A stretch of DNA of 64,000 nt from Stropharia rugosoannulata (lineage: Eukaryota; Basidiomycota; Agaricomycetes; Agaricales; Strophariaceae): contig JANCIK010000006.1 of assembly GCA_028532985.1 (NCBI GenBank), positions 2,480,001 to 2,544,000 on the forward strand. The letters are read 5' to 3'. Below are positions 32,803 through 44,590 of this stretch, piece by piece. Position 1 is the first letter of the stretch. Each line of letters begins with the position of its first letter. The notes under the pieces are model-generated. The model did no database searches. It was not told where the DNA came from and worked only from the letters and a program-made list of their open reading frames with translations. The position numbers and the translations under genes are program-made.

Positions 32803-35800
32803 ATGGAGCTGAAATTTTCTGAACCAAGACTCCGCACTTTATTTTTTGATGTCCTATTTGGCAAGAAGGAAATCACGTCTCGCACAGCCGGACACTTTCT
32901 CAAAGCCATTTGCGAGCAGCAGGACCCCATCACCTGCATCGACAAAATCGTCGCTAGCCAAGTGGGCCTCCGAGCCTTGCAGAATGCTGTTCGGGTTGAC
33001 CTATCCGCCGGGTTTTTCAATACAGCCGTCAAGGAACTCCTCCAGTTTTTACAGTACCAGGATCTGAAGAACATCAACGGAGGTGCCTACCTCAATGATA
33101 TTGTCCACCAGCTTGTGGCTCCACCCATTTTTTGGGACAAGTTTCGGGCTTCCTTTCTCAACAACGAACTCTCGAAAGAAGCGCAGCAATCTGCAGGTTG
33201 GCTTCTGTATCAAATGTGTTGTCTTCCACCCCCGTTTTCCGCGAACTACTGCTCCCATGAAGATACGCCCAAGATACTCTCCTCCCTTCTAGGCTCACAT
33301 GAACTCACAACGAGGACCATTGGGCATAAACTTAAGCATGTGCTCGACGCGCATGCGTCAGTCGAAGCAGTTGACGTCAAGCTCGGACAAGGACCCGGAG
33401 GCAGACACGATAACGATCACGTAGATTTTCGCCTTATATCTATTCTGCCAACTGCAGACGAGATCGCATGCACTGTGCCTGCCTTTGTACGACCCGCAGA
33501 CGTTCTCGAGGACCCAGAAACTGCTGACTCGCGCGTCGCAATTCATCTTGATAACCAGTTCCGCCTCCTTCGCGAGGATTTATTGTATGAAATGCGCGAA
33601 GAGCTTCACGTTGTTTTAGGGAAAAAGGTTGGGGGTTTTCATCGCTCAATCCGAATCGCAGATCTGTCTGTAAAAGCAATTGAATATGGTGCAGAAAAGA
33701 AGCGCACCAAATGGGGGTTAGTCTTGGAGTGTCCCACCGACCTTCCTGCTTTACGAAAGGCAGGTAATTCGGTGAAGAAACGCAAAGAATATCTTGATAA
33801 CTATCGAAACTTCCTAAAGCATCAATCCCTTGCATGTCTTGTTTCGGGGACGGAAATCATAGCATTCCCGACTATTAATCGAGATGAAGACCGCTTGGCA
33901 GAGATACCACCAAAGATTGTGCTACAGCTTGATGGGCAGACTGCAGACAAGGTGTTACTCCACTTGCGACTACAACGCACTAAGGTTGTCCTTGTGCAAA
34001 TAGACACGCCTCTGTTTGCCTACGAACCGATTCTGGTGCAACTCCAGAAGATGCATTCGCTTCCACTCGCGCAAGATATATTACTGTGGAAACAAGGAGA
34101 GCCTGTCGGGCTGCTTCCTAAGTCCCAGCAAGCATCTCCTGTCATAGACGCCCTTCGTGAAAATCCAGGAGCTGATCTCAGGGCGTTGATGGACGCTAAT
34201 ACTCCAATCCAGCTTGATCCTTCTCAGGCAAAATCTCTTCTATCGGGTTTGACCCAGAAAGTCTCTCTGATCCAGGGACCTCCAGGTAAATGCCTCGGTC
34301 GTCCATCATTTGAGTGACTCTGATCGTGGATCGTTTAGGCACAGGCAAATCGTTCATCGGTGCACTGTTGGCGAAAGCCATATATCGGCACAACAAAGAC
34401 CGAACAGTTCTCGTTGTTTGCTTCACTAACCATGCACTAGACGACATACTGGAGGGTCTGCTTAAAATCGGTGTGCCTATGGACGATATTTTGCGCCTAG
34501 GAGGAAAGTCAACTAGTGTTACTGAGCCTCTTAAACTTCAAAACCAAAAATTCAACAGGGCTTTACGAACACGCGACCAGTGGAACGTTATCAACCATAT
34601 GGAAAGCCAGGCTGAGCAGCTTATCAGTGTCATGGATAAACAGTCCAAGAGGTACACAGATACATTTATTCATTATAATCGGATTATGGACCATCTCGAC
34701 TATGAAGAACCGGTGTACTTCGAGGCATTTACCTTACCACAGAGTACTGACAATATGACAACAGTGGGATCGGGAGGTCAGGAAATCAAGAAGACATATC
34801 TACTTAACCGTTGGCGCTTCGGGATGGATGCCGGAATATTCAAAGAGTGGTCCAGGCAGAAGGAAGATATCAAGCGCGTGTGGGAGTCATCTAAAGTCCA
34901 GCGGAATGTCATGTATCAAAAATGGGAGAGGCAGATAGCTGAGGACGGAGTGGAGACATTCTGTTCCACCGCCAGAGAGTATAACTCTCTGCAGGATCGA
35001 TTATTGCTTGCCCGAAGTGAAAATATCCTCCCGCTACTCAAGAGAAAGCGAATTGTCGGATGTACGACCACAGCAGCAGCCAAGTATTGTGGGGACATAC
35101 AAGCATTCAATCCCGACGTTCTCTTGGTTGAGGAAGCCGGCGAAATACTGGAGAGTCATATTTTGACTGCTCTGGCCCCTGAGGCCTCGCAAATGATACT
35201 GATTGGAGATCACGAGTACGTGGATCTATGTTGGATGATAGAGTTGCTTTCAGTGCTAATGTATAACGAATCCTGGTTTTTTAGGCAACTTCGACCGAAA
35301 GTGAATAACTATACTCTGACAATAGAGAAAGGCGAAGGTTACGATCTCAATCGTTCTTTGTTTGAGAGGCTGATCCTCAAACAATATCCACATGAAACTC
35401 TCCAACAACAACATCGCATGCGTCCGGAGATTTCTTCCCTTATAAGAGAGTTGACATATCCCAACCTTTCCGACGCTCCTAGTACCCTTAATAGACCTGA
35501 CATCATGGGTTTGCAGGACAACATTATATTCATTGATCACGAACAAGCAGAAGACGACTTCCTAGACATTGCGGAGAAGCGTGACATGGCTTCTGTATCG
35601 TCAAAACAGAATACATTTGAGACTGCAATGATTTTGAAGATTGTCAAGTATCTTGCCCAGCAAGGTTATGGCACGGATGAAATGGTGATTCTCACTCCGT
35701 ATCTAGGACAGCTATATAACTTGCGCGAAGCCTTGAAAGTTGACAACGACCCTGTGCTTGGCGACCTGGATTCTTACGAACTTGTTCGAGCGGGCTTGCT

Positions 35801-38800
35801 AACTTCTGCGGATGCCAAACTGTCAAAGAAAGCCATACGCCTTGCCACCATAGGTCAGAAATTGGTTCTACATCCTTTTTTCGAAGCTAACAATGTTTTA
35901 ATGGTCAGACAATTATCAAGGAGAAGAGTGCGACATTGTCATTGTATCACTGACGAGAAGCAACCCGCGCCGCGATATCGGGTTCCTTTCTTCACCAGAA
36001 CGCCTCAACGTTTTGCTATCACGGAGTCGGAATGGGCTTATCATTATAGGAAACATGGAAAACTTCGTCAACGCACGCAATCCTAAAGGGAAAGAGCTCT
36101 GGACGCGCCTTTTCAAATTGCTCAGTAGAGAAAAGCACATATATGATGGATTTCCAGTAAAGTGCGAAAAGCACCCTGATACGAAATTCTTTATATCACA
36201 ACCTGAGCAGTTTGAAGAGGTATGCCCAGATGGTGGATGCTTGGCACCATGGTAAGTCATTTTAGGATTCAGCCTAACATTTCTAATCAAAATGCATGAT
36301 ATAGCGGCGTCCTACTTTCATGTGGTATCCATCCTTGTCCGTCTAAGTGCCACCGGCTTATTGATCACTCAAAAATGCGTTGCGAGGTTAAGGTCTCTTC
36401 AACTTGTCCCAATAACCATCCACTATCTTCCTCGTGCTCAGATGGCCAGCCGAAGAATTGTCGTAAATGTGATCGAGAGGCAAAGCTGGCTCAACAGAAA
36501 CAGGAATGTGAAGACGCAGCACAACGACGCCGAGACGCGGCACAGCAAGCGCATTTAGCTGAGATGGATGCATTGAACGTGAAATGGGCCGAAGTTCAAC
36601 AAAAGCGTGAGGAAGAGCGTCTAGCTCTGGAAAGAGCCTATGCAATCGAGCAAAAGGAACAAGATTTGGCTGCCTTCATAGGCGCCCAATCTCGTGGTTC
36701 TTCATCCGCCTCGTCGACCGTATCTGAGCTCCCCGACCTATCTCATGTTTCCATTAATGTGGCTCAAGTTCCGCATTCAGTGCCTACCCCTGCTCAGGAG
36801 CCGAGCAGTATGATAATTTCCAGCGTCATGGCAAGTCTAGATGGACGCGACCTTCAGGATAGCGAACAAACCCCAGCGGTCTCAATTACCTCGACTGCCA
36901 CCTCTAAACCGTTTCCGGCACTTGCAATTTCGCCTTCGAGTGAAGAATGGACCAAACAGAAGACGGTCAATGGTGTCAGCAATACAGATGTGGATGCCAT
37001 CATGGCCCTCATCGGCTTAGAGGAAGTCAAACAGAGGGTCCTGGAGACAATCATCAAGATAGATGCTACGAAACGTCAAAACGCCTCTTTGGCCAAAGAA
37101 CGGTTCAATGTTGTATTCCTAGGAAATCCGGGGACTGGCAAGACCACCGTTGCACGACACTATGCTGGGTTTATTGCATCAATGGGTGTAACCCCCGGAT
37201 CGCACTTCGTTGAGACCACTGGCTCCAGCCTTGCAAACGAGGGTGTCGACGGTGCAAAAAAGCTTGTTGGCGATGCCATTAAAGCAGGCGGTGGCACCAT
37301 TTTTATCGACGAGACATACCAACTCACCAGTGGTAATAATCATGGGGGTGCAGCCGTACTGGATTATCTTCTGGCCGAGATGGAGAACCGCGTCGGCACG
37401 CTGGTATTTATTCTCGCTGGCTACAACAAGGAAATGGAGACATTCTTTGAGCACAACACTGGATTAAAGAGCCGCGTGCCTCATCAGATCAAGTTTGAGG
37501 ATTATAAGGACGAAGAACTCATGGCGATTCTAGAGGGTGTTATTAACCGCACTTTCCAGCAGGGCAAGATGCGTGTCGAGGGTGGTTTTGATGGTTTGTA
37601 TATGCGGATTGCACTGCGACGTCTTTCACGCCGCCGAGGGAAACCAGGTTTTGGCAATGCACGGGATGTTCAGAACATGTTCGACCGCATCCGTGGACGT
37701 CAGGCAGCTCGACTCAACAAGCAACGACGAGCGGGTGGTCGCCCTGATGACTTCCTAATCTCAGCCGAAGACCTTATTGGCACCGACCCATCTCGAGCTG
37801 TAAAGGAAAGTAAAGCATGGAACCAGCTGGAAGGTCTCATTGGCCTGCAAGCAGTGAAAGACGCTGTGATTTCACTGTTTGAAACGGTGAAGGTAAACTA
37901 CCGCAGAGAGCTACAGGAGATGAAGCCGGTTGACCTTGAACTAAATCGGCTGTTCCTCGGATCGCCTGGAACTGGCAAGACAACAGTGGCCAAATTATAT
38001 GGACAAATCCTTGTCGATCTTGGGTTGTTGAGCAACGGAGAAGGTACGCAAATCCTACATTTTCCCTGCACGCTGTCTGAATCTTCCAAAAACGACTAGT
38101 TGTTGTTAAGAACCCATCTGATTTTGTTGGCTCGGCATTGGGAGCTTCAGAGGCCAACACTAAAGCGATTTTGAACAATACAATGGGAAAGGTGCTGGTA
38201 ATTGATGAGGTCAGCTATGTTTGGAAATATAACTTCATAAATACACCTGTACTCAACCTTTTCAATTAGGCGTACATGCTGTATGAGAAGCCGGGCGAAT
38301 CTGGGGGGAGCTCGAATAATTCGTTCAAAACCGCGGTTATTGACACTATGGTTGCCGAAATTCAAAGCGTCCCAGGTGAAGACCGTTGCGTGCTGATGCT
38401 AGGATACACAGAGCAGATGCTCGAAATGCTCCAGGTACGTTTGCTGGGGATGGGGCCAAACGCATGGTTTAAAATTGACTTATGTACCACATCCAGCACG
38501 TAAACCCGGGTCTTACTAGGCGCTTCAAGCCAGACGACGCATTTCAATTTGAAGACTTTGATGATGCCGAACTGGAAGCAATCCTCAATATGAAGCTGAA
38601 AGGGCAGGATCTTGATGCGACGCCAGAGGCAAAGAAGGTCGCACTAGGCCTGCTTACCCGTGGACGCAGTCTGCCAAATTTTGGAAATGCCGGTGAAGTG
38701 GAAAATGTCATAACAAAGGCCAAGACACGTTGTATGACGCGACATGCTGCGCTACCGGCGTCAGAGCGCCCCCTTAATATTATTTTTGAAGCTGTTGATT

Positions 38801-40428
38801 TCGACGAAAACCACAACCGGGCTGCGAATGCAGCCGTCAACCTCGCTAAACTTTTCGAGGATATCGTGGGGCATAGAGAACTGATTGACGAGCTGCATAA
38901 CTATCAGAAAATTGTCCAAGCATGCAGAGCGAAAGGTTTGGACCCAAGGGAGCAGATCGCGTCCACTTTTGTCTTTAGCGGCCCTCCTGGTAAGTTCAAA
39001 ATATCAACGTCCTGGAATATACATTGAAACTTGTCTTCAGGCACTGGGAAGACTACAATCGCACGAAAAATTGGGCAAGTGTTTTACGATATGGCCTTGC
39101 TGGGATCAGCAGAGGTCATCGAGTGTTCAGCCACAGATCTCGTGGGCCAGTATGTTGGTCAAACAGGACCAAAGGTCAAAAACCTCTTCGAAAAGGCACT
39201 AGGCAAGGTGCTCTTTGTCGATGAAGCATATCGATTAAGTGAGGGCATCTTTGCACAGGAAGCAATCGACGAGATAGTCGGTCTCATCACCCACCCACGA
39301 TTCAAAGGCAAACTTGTGATCATCCTGGCAGGATACGAGGAAGATATGAACAGGCTCATGGCTGTAAACAGTGGATTGTATAGCCGATTCCCTAAGCAGA
39401 TTACATTCAGGAATATGGACGCCGAGGAGTGCATCGTACTCGTCAAGAATGAGCTTGCGAAGAAGGGAATCACAGTCGATGACATTGACAACCCCAGCTC
39501 TGAATTATACTTGGAGATGAAGGAGATCATTAGAGACTTGGCCGAGCTCGATAGTTGGGGGAACGCACGCGATATGATCACTGCTTCAAAAGAAATGGTC
39601 AATATTGCTTTAATGAACACCGAGCTTACTTGCACCGATGTCTTGAACGTTCTCAAGACGATGTTTGTGAACCGAAACAGGACGGGCAAGGTCATTAAAA
39701 AGCGCCCCGTTCAATCGCAACCGGTCAGAACTGCAACCGCAGATCCGCCTGCTCCACCCCAGATAGCTACGAATGCCGTCGCCGAGGTTGCCACGCCGCC
39801 GTCCCCGCCAAGGACAGCCAGTCCTGTGCGATCGCGTAGCGCTACGCCGAATCATGCCGAGCGCGGTCGTGGACGGGGTGCTTCGCGTGCAGGACGTGGA
39901 AGGGGCGCTGGTGTATCCCGTGGCGTTGTCGCGTCCAGTAATCGGAATGGTGGTGACCAGGAACCGCAACGAGATGCAGGCGTATCGGACGCCGTGTGGC
40001 GCCAGATGCAAGACGCGAAACGGGCTGCACTCGAGCTCGAAAAGAAGGAGAAGAGGGACATCGAGAGCCTGAACCAGACCGCGAAAAACAAAGAGCAGGA
40101 GGAAGAGAAGGAGAACCAGCGCGTGGCCTCCCTGATGAACTCTGCCGCCGACGAGAATCACGCGGACCGCCGGACAACGATGTTGAGAGAGGCCGAGGCC
40201 GCGCGCTTAAGGGCATACAACGCACGTGTGGCGAAGGAGCAGGCAGCTATTGAGCTGGCGGCGAAGAGGGAGGCAGAAAGAAAACGCCAACAGGAAGAAA
40301 AGAAGGCTCAGCAGAAGTTGCGTGCGATGGGGGTCTGCCCAGTAGGCTTCCGCTGGATCAGGATGGGCGACGTGTACCGCTGTGCTGGGGGCAGCCACGT
40401 CGTTTCCGTCGAAAGCCTGGGTCTCTGA
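32803..40428 (+). CDS. ZNFX1/Hrr1-like SF1 helicase fused to three CbxX-type AAA modules (copy 2)
   Basis: Starts MELKFSEPRLRTLFFDVLFG and ends HVVSVESLGL with TGA at 40426-40428; about 2,370 residues. The layout and intron positions match copy 1: helical N-terminus, helicase core (GPPGTGKS split by an intron near 34286, LVVCFTNHALDDIL, VEEAGE, QQHRMRPEI, SPERLNVLLSRSRNGLI), NF-X1-type cysteines (CPDGGC, CGIHPCPSKCH, CRKC), coiled coil, and three AAA modules with GNPGTGKTT, GSPGTGKTT and GPPGTGKTT. The first module has IFIDETYQL where copy 1 has IFIDEAYQL. An RG-rich linker, coiled coil and the C-terminal motif CPVGFRWIRMGDVYRCAGGS follow. All motifs are intact, so both copies may be functional. 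They have diverged clearly (about two thirds identity in the best helicase stretches by eye), so the duplication is old. Confidence 0.93.
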
Positions 40429-40648
40429 TTATCACTGTTTTCATTTGCTATTGTACCGAGTGTATACCAGAATTTGCTACATTGTGCCACTTTAAAATTG
40501 TCTGTAAAACTGTACTACTTTGTAAAATTTGATTTTTCCGTTTAATTAAAAGCTAAGGTACTTTACAAGGATTAGAGTTGGGCGAAACTGCGGCGAGAGC
40601 AAACCTCGGACGCAATGGCGGGAGCATGAGCAAGTAGCCGACAGCGGT

Positions 40649-42163
40649 ATGACGCCATCAGCCATGCTTTCCCTCGTCCGCCCACCATCTCACGCCCTGC
40701 GCCGCCTCTTCTCGACGTCCACCCCGCGCGCCGGCCGCGCGGTGGTCTACGCAGCCAACGGCGACCCAGCACAGGTTCTGCGCGTCGTCTCCGTGCCAGA
40801 CCTCGGCGCGCCAGCCGCGGGCGCGCTCAACCTGCGCTTCCTCCTCGCGCCCATCAACCCGGCCGACCTCAACGTCGTCGAAGGCGTGTACCCGAGCAAA
40901 CCACGGCCGTCCGACGTGCTGCGCTTCCCCACGGTTGCGGGGTCACAGGAAGGGGCGGTTTGGGTCGGCGGAAATGAGGGCGTGGCGCGTGTGAGCGCGG
41001 TCGGGGCTGGCGTGGAGGGTGTAGCGGTGGGTGATTGGGTCGTGGTGACCCGCCCGCAGGCAGGAACGTGGGCTGCCGAGCGCGCGGTCGAGGCTAGCGA
41101 CGTGGCGCGGGTGCCCGATGCGGGGGCGCTGACGGAGGCGCAGGCGGCTACGCTCACGGTATGTACTTTCGCTTGCGTATGGGTGCAGCTGATGCCCACT
41201 ATGTGCAGGTTAATCCGCCTACGGCGTATAATATGCTTACTGAATTTGTCGAGCTGCAGCCGGGCGACTGGGTGATCCAGAACGGTGCCAACAGCGCGGT
41301 ACGTCTCCGCCTCTTCTGCAGGGTGATGTGTGCTCAACATAATATTATTAGGTCGGACAGGCGGTCATCCAGATCGCGAAAGAGCGCGGACTGAACAGCA
41401 TCAACCTCATCCGCGACAGGTGCGTGCTTCGCGTCTTATATTTCTTAATAGAACTAACTCTTCCTCACAGGCCCGACGTCGAGAGGCTCAAGCAGCGCCT
41501 GTACGACCTGGGTGCGACACACGTCTTGACGTACGACGAGCTTGCGGACAAGTCCATGAGAGACAAGATCAAAGCGTGGACGGGCGGAAAGGTGTGGTCG
41601 CCGTGTTGCACCGTTTGGGCAGAGCTGACACTCACGTTTAGGCGATTCGGCTGGGACTGAACTGCGTCGGTGCGTAGCCGTGTCTCACTTATCCAGCCGG
41701 GAGCTCGTAGCCCGATGACCGTGTTGCGTGCTCATATTTTTATCCGTGCGTAGGTGGGAAGGACACGACGACCATGGCGCGGCTCCTGGGCAACGAGTCG
41801 CACCTGGTCTCATACGGGGCCATGGCCAAACAGCCCCTGTCTCTCCCGACGTCGCTGTTTATCTTTAAGAACTTGACGTGCCATGGTTTCTGGCAGACGC
41901 GGTGGTACAGTAAGACAAGCGCGGAAGCGCGTGCAAAGTTGATGCAGACTCTTGTAAATCTGATAAAGGAGAAAAAGGTGAGTGGTGTGTTTTTTGTAAC
42001 GTCGCAGCGTCTGACGAGGCTGTAGCTTGATACCCCTGCTCACGAAATTCTGACGATATCCGCTCAACAAACCGATGAAGAGGCGACAACGAAGGTGCAG
42101 GAGGCCATGGTGGCCATGTCGGAGGGGCGCTTAGGGAAGAAGCTATTGTTGAAGATAGAATGA
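40649..42163 (+). CDS. ETR1: Mitochondrial trans-2-enoyl-ACP/CoA reductase (ETR1/MECR family)
   Basis: A medium-chain dehydrogenase/reductase. The N-terminus (SHALRRLFSTSTPRAGRAVV) is a good mitochondrial presequence. Then come LAPINPADLNVVEGVYPSKP, VGGNEGVARVSAVGAGVEGV, NPPTAYNMLTEFVELQPGDW, the nucleotide-binding NGANSAVGQAVIQIAKERGL, LGLNCVGGKDTTTMARLLG and FKNLTCHGFWQTRWY. Five or six short introns are present; the stop is at 42161-42163. The enzyme catalyses the last, NADPH-dependent step of mitochondrial type II fatty acid synthesis, needed for lipoate and respiration. The start is taken as the ATG at 40649; 40664 is an alternative. It converges with the p24 gene, with 53 bp between stops. 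Confidence 0.92.
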
Positions 42164-42216
42164 GTAGATTAAAGTGGTCGTAAGACATGGTCATTAAGCA
42201 GTAATACATCGCTGGC

Positions 42217-43005
42217 CTAACGGCTCTTTCTATCCTCAAAGAAACGCTGGAGAGAGAATATAAGTATATGGGCGCATATATGCGGTGAATGGACGCACTT
42301 TTAAATGCCTCAATTGCCATGTGCACGTGGCTATCAGAATAATGATCTGAGCTATGCTGTACCACACAGCGCGGGAGTTGGTTGCCTCGCTGAGATCGCG
42401 GTAGTCCTCTTCTCTCTCTCGCTGGTACTGCTGTTCACGGCGGATATCCTCGAGCTTGTTGTTCAAGTCGCGGACCTTTCCAGCAAGCTCGGAGACATGG
42501 GATCTGTCGTGCTCAACGTCTGGTTTTGTTGATCCGACGACGATGTCGAGGTAGAGGCGGATGTGGGTGTGACTAAACCAGGAGGTGTAGTTTGTGGAGA
42601 GACATATGGAGTGGTCGCCTGCTTCGTGGGAGGTAAAGGTGAACTTTCCGTCTAGGGGCCCGACGGACCTGACCACAACGTGGCCGGAGGGTTCTTCCTG
42701 GAATGGTGTAAAGATGTATGTATTGCCGGAAAGCTATGGGACGTACCTGGACCTCGACTATGATGCCCAGCTCTGGGTTCTCTCCGTATGTCTGCTCGTG
42801 TTCATTCCATTCCAAGGCGCGGTAGTGTCCTAGGAGAGGTTAATTAGAGATTGGTATGGATATAGTATTGGGTGGGCGGACCTTCGACGACGGTGTCTGT
42901 GGGGAGCTCCTCGATAAAGCAGCGCTGCTGGTTTGCGTCGAGGTAGAAATGGAGGGCGTGGATGGAGGAGACAAAAGAGAGGAGGAGCGGAAGGAGAAAC
43001 CGCAT
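42217..43005 (-). CDS. p24/emp24-GOLD family cargo receptor (Erp1-like)
   Basis: Signal peptide MRFLLPLLLSFVSSIHALHF, then the GOLD domain (QQRCFIEELPTDTVVEG, HYRALEWNEHEQTYGENPEL, GKFTFTSHEAGDHSICLSTN), a coiled-coil stem (KVRDLNNKLEDIRREQQYQR) and a single membrane helix (WYSIAQIIILIATCTWQL). A last intron removes a frame that would otherwise end PAFL; spliced, the tail is RHLKRFFEDRKSR, a short cytosolic tail with FF (COPII) and a basic RKSR end resembling the COPI dilysine signal. These proteins cycle between ER and Golgi and help load secretory cargo. The alpha-type assignment (Erp1/5/6) rests on general similarity. Confidence 0.9.
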
Positions 43006-43189
43006 TTTGGAGGTGAGCGTAGAGAGACTCGGCGGTCGGTGACAAGTGGTGTCGTGTTATTTGTCCCGGAGGGCACAGCCAAACAACACCGCCCCAGACT
43101 GTCTTGCTTCGGCCTTCAGGCTGTGTGCTCACAAATCCCTCGACATATAAACAGAGGAATGAGAAACAGTCGGCCACTCATCCTCCATC

Positions 43190-44343
43190 ATGAATCCAGT
43201 CTACACTCTTACTACCCACGACATACACAACATTAGTGCGAGCCACCCCGACCTGCCGCTGTGGCGCACATCGCTGCTCCACGCGAACAAAGAGGATGAC
43301 GAGGTGTGTAGCGCGCTCTTTTGAAAAGATTGCCGTGCTCAACTGCTCGTAGACACCGCCAGTGCGTGTGCGTGTAATGCGCATCCACGGGCCACAGGGA
43401 ATTGCGGTAAGCGCCGTGGTTGTCCAAGTATAGACTTTGTGATACCAACCCCGGCCCGCCACAGCCCCTTGTCAAAAAGCTGCAGCGGTTGCCGACCAAA
43501 AGGCATGGAAACCTGGTCCACATACAGGGCCTCTACGCCGTCCCAGACGAACCAATTGCTCTGTTTTCATACAACTATCCTACGGTCACCATCATGCAAT
43601 TCATCGCGACGCACAGCTCCCTCGACCGCCGCGCCTCTGTAAGTCCCTTTGCTGCTCGGCCCCATCGCCAAGCTTACGAGTAGCATTGCCTCAGTGCGCA
43701 GACATCGCCCGTGGCCTTGACTATCTCCATCGCCGCGAGATCGTCCATGGCGCTGTCCGCCCGGTCAGTCTATATTTAATTGCGCGCCCTGATTATTATG
43801 TACTCATATCCCGGCCAGTCAAATGTGCTTGTGCGGCCGGACGGCACCTGCGTCCTCGGCGAGTTTTCCGACGAGGACGCCCCGAGCGCAGACACCTTTG
43901 CCCGCTTCGGCGCATATCTCGCTCCCGAGCTCTACGATGTTTCAGCTTATTACGCTTTCGCAATCGACAACTACCGCTCCGACGAGTACGCGGGTGAGTA
44001 CCGCGTCGAGAGCGACATTTACGCCCTCGGCTGCACCGCCATTGAAATATACACCGGCGCGCCCCCTGCCCTCGTCCGCATCCCCTACGCCCGCGTCCGC
44101 ACCCGCAAGGACCTCTTCCACCTCGTCCGCACGCCATCCCAGAGGGAGTGCGCCCTGATCCCCCACCCCGTCCGCGCTGCCCTTGTGGATATTATGCACA
44201 CTATGCCCGAACACCGACCCCACTCAGGGAACGCCCTCATGTGGCTCGACCGACCCGACCTCCTGCGTGTCAAAGCCTGTGCCCCTGTCCTCGCTCGCAA
44301 TCAGATGCGCAGGGCTGCCCGCTCCTTTTGGAACTCATCGTAA
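43190..44343 (+). CDS. Protein-kinase-like protein, probable pseudokinase
   Basis: Starts MNPVYTLTTHDIHNISASHP with introns near 43302, 43405, 43640 and 43765. The kinase fold is recognisable: PLVKKLQRLPTKRHGNLVHI (helix C region), QCADIARGLDYLHRREIVHG (helix E), and SDIYALGCTAIEIYTGAPP (helix F). The catalytic loop reads HGAVRPSNVLV where active kinases have HRDLKPEN, so the catalytic Asp is absent. The metal-binding DFG is replaced by GEFSDED. The C-terminus is PEHRPHSGNALMWL, like the RPT.. helix of tyrosine-kinase-like kinases. It is most likely a catalytically dead scaffold. It shares a 184-bp divergent promoter with the p24 gene. Confidence 0.75.
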
Positions 44344-44590
44344 CACTGTATTTTCATTTTCTTGAGCATACTTAAAGGGCATTTAGTGTAGTGTACTCGA
44401 ATTAGCAAGTAATCAGAAGAATATCCATTTGTATTTGTAATTTTTATCATATCCAACCATGTTATAATTAATATCTCAAAGTGAAAGTAACTATCGTAAT
44501 TCTGCTGAGGCATCCCCGGATCCCAAGCAGAAAGAAATATATACATGCGCTTATATAGCAATAAAAATGCAATCCGAAAGCTCTGTGCGA

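Noticed and set aside
40440..40470. Dyad-like GTACCGAGTGTAT behind helicase copy 2
   Set aside because: It has one mismatch, is isolated and lies outside the island; chance is sufficient.
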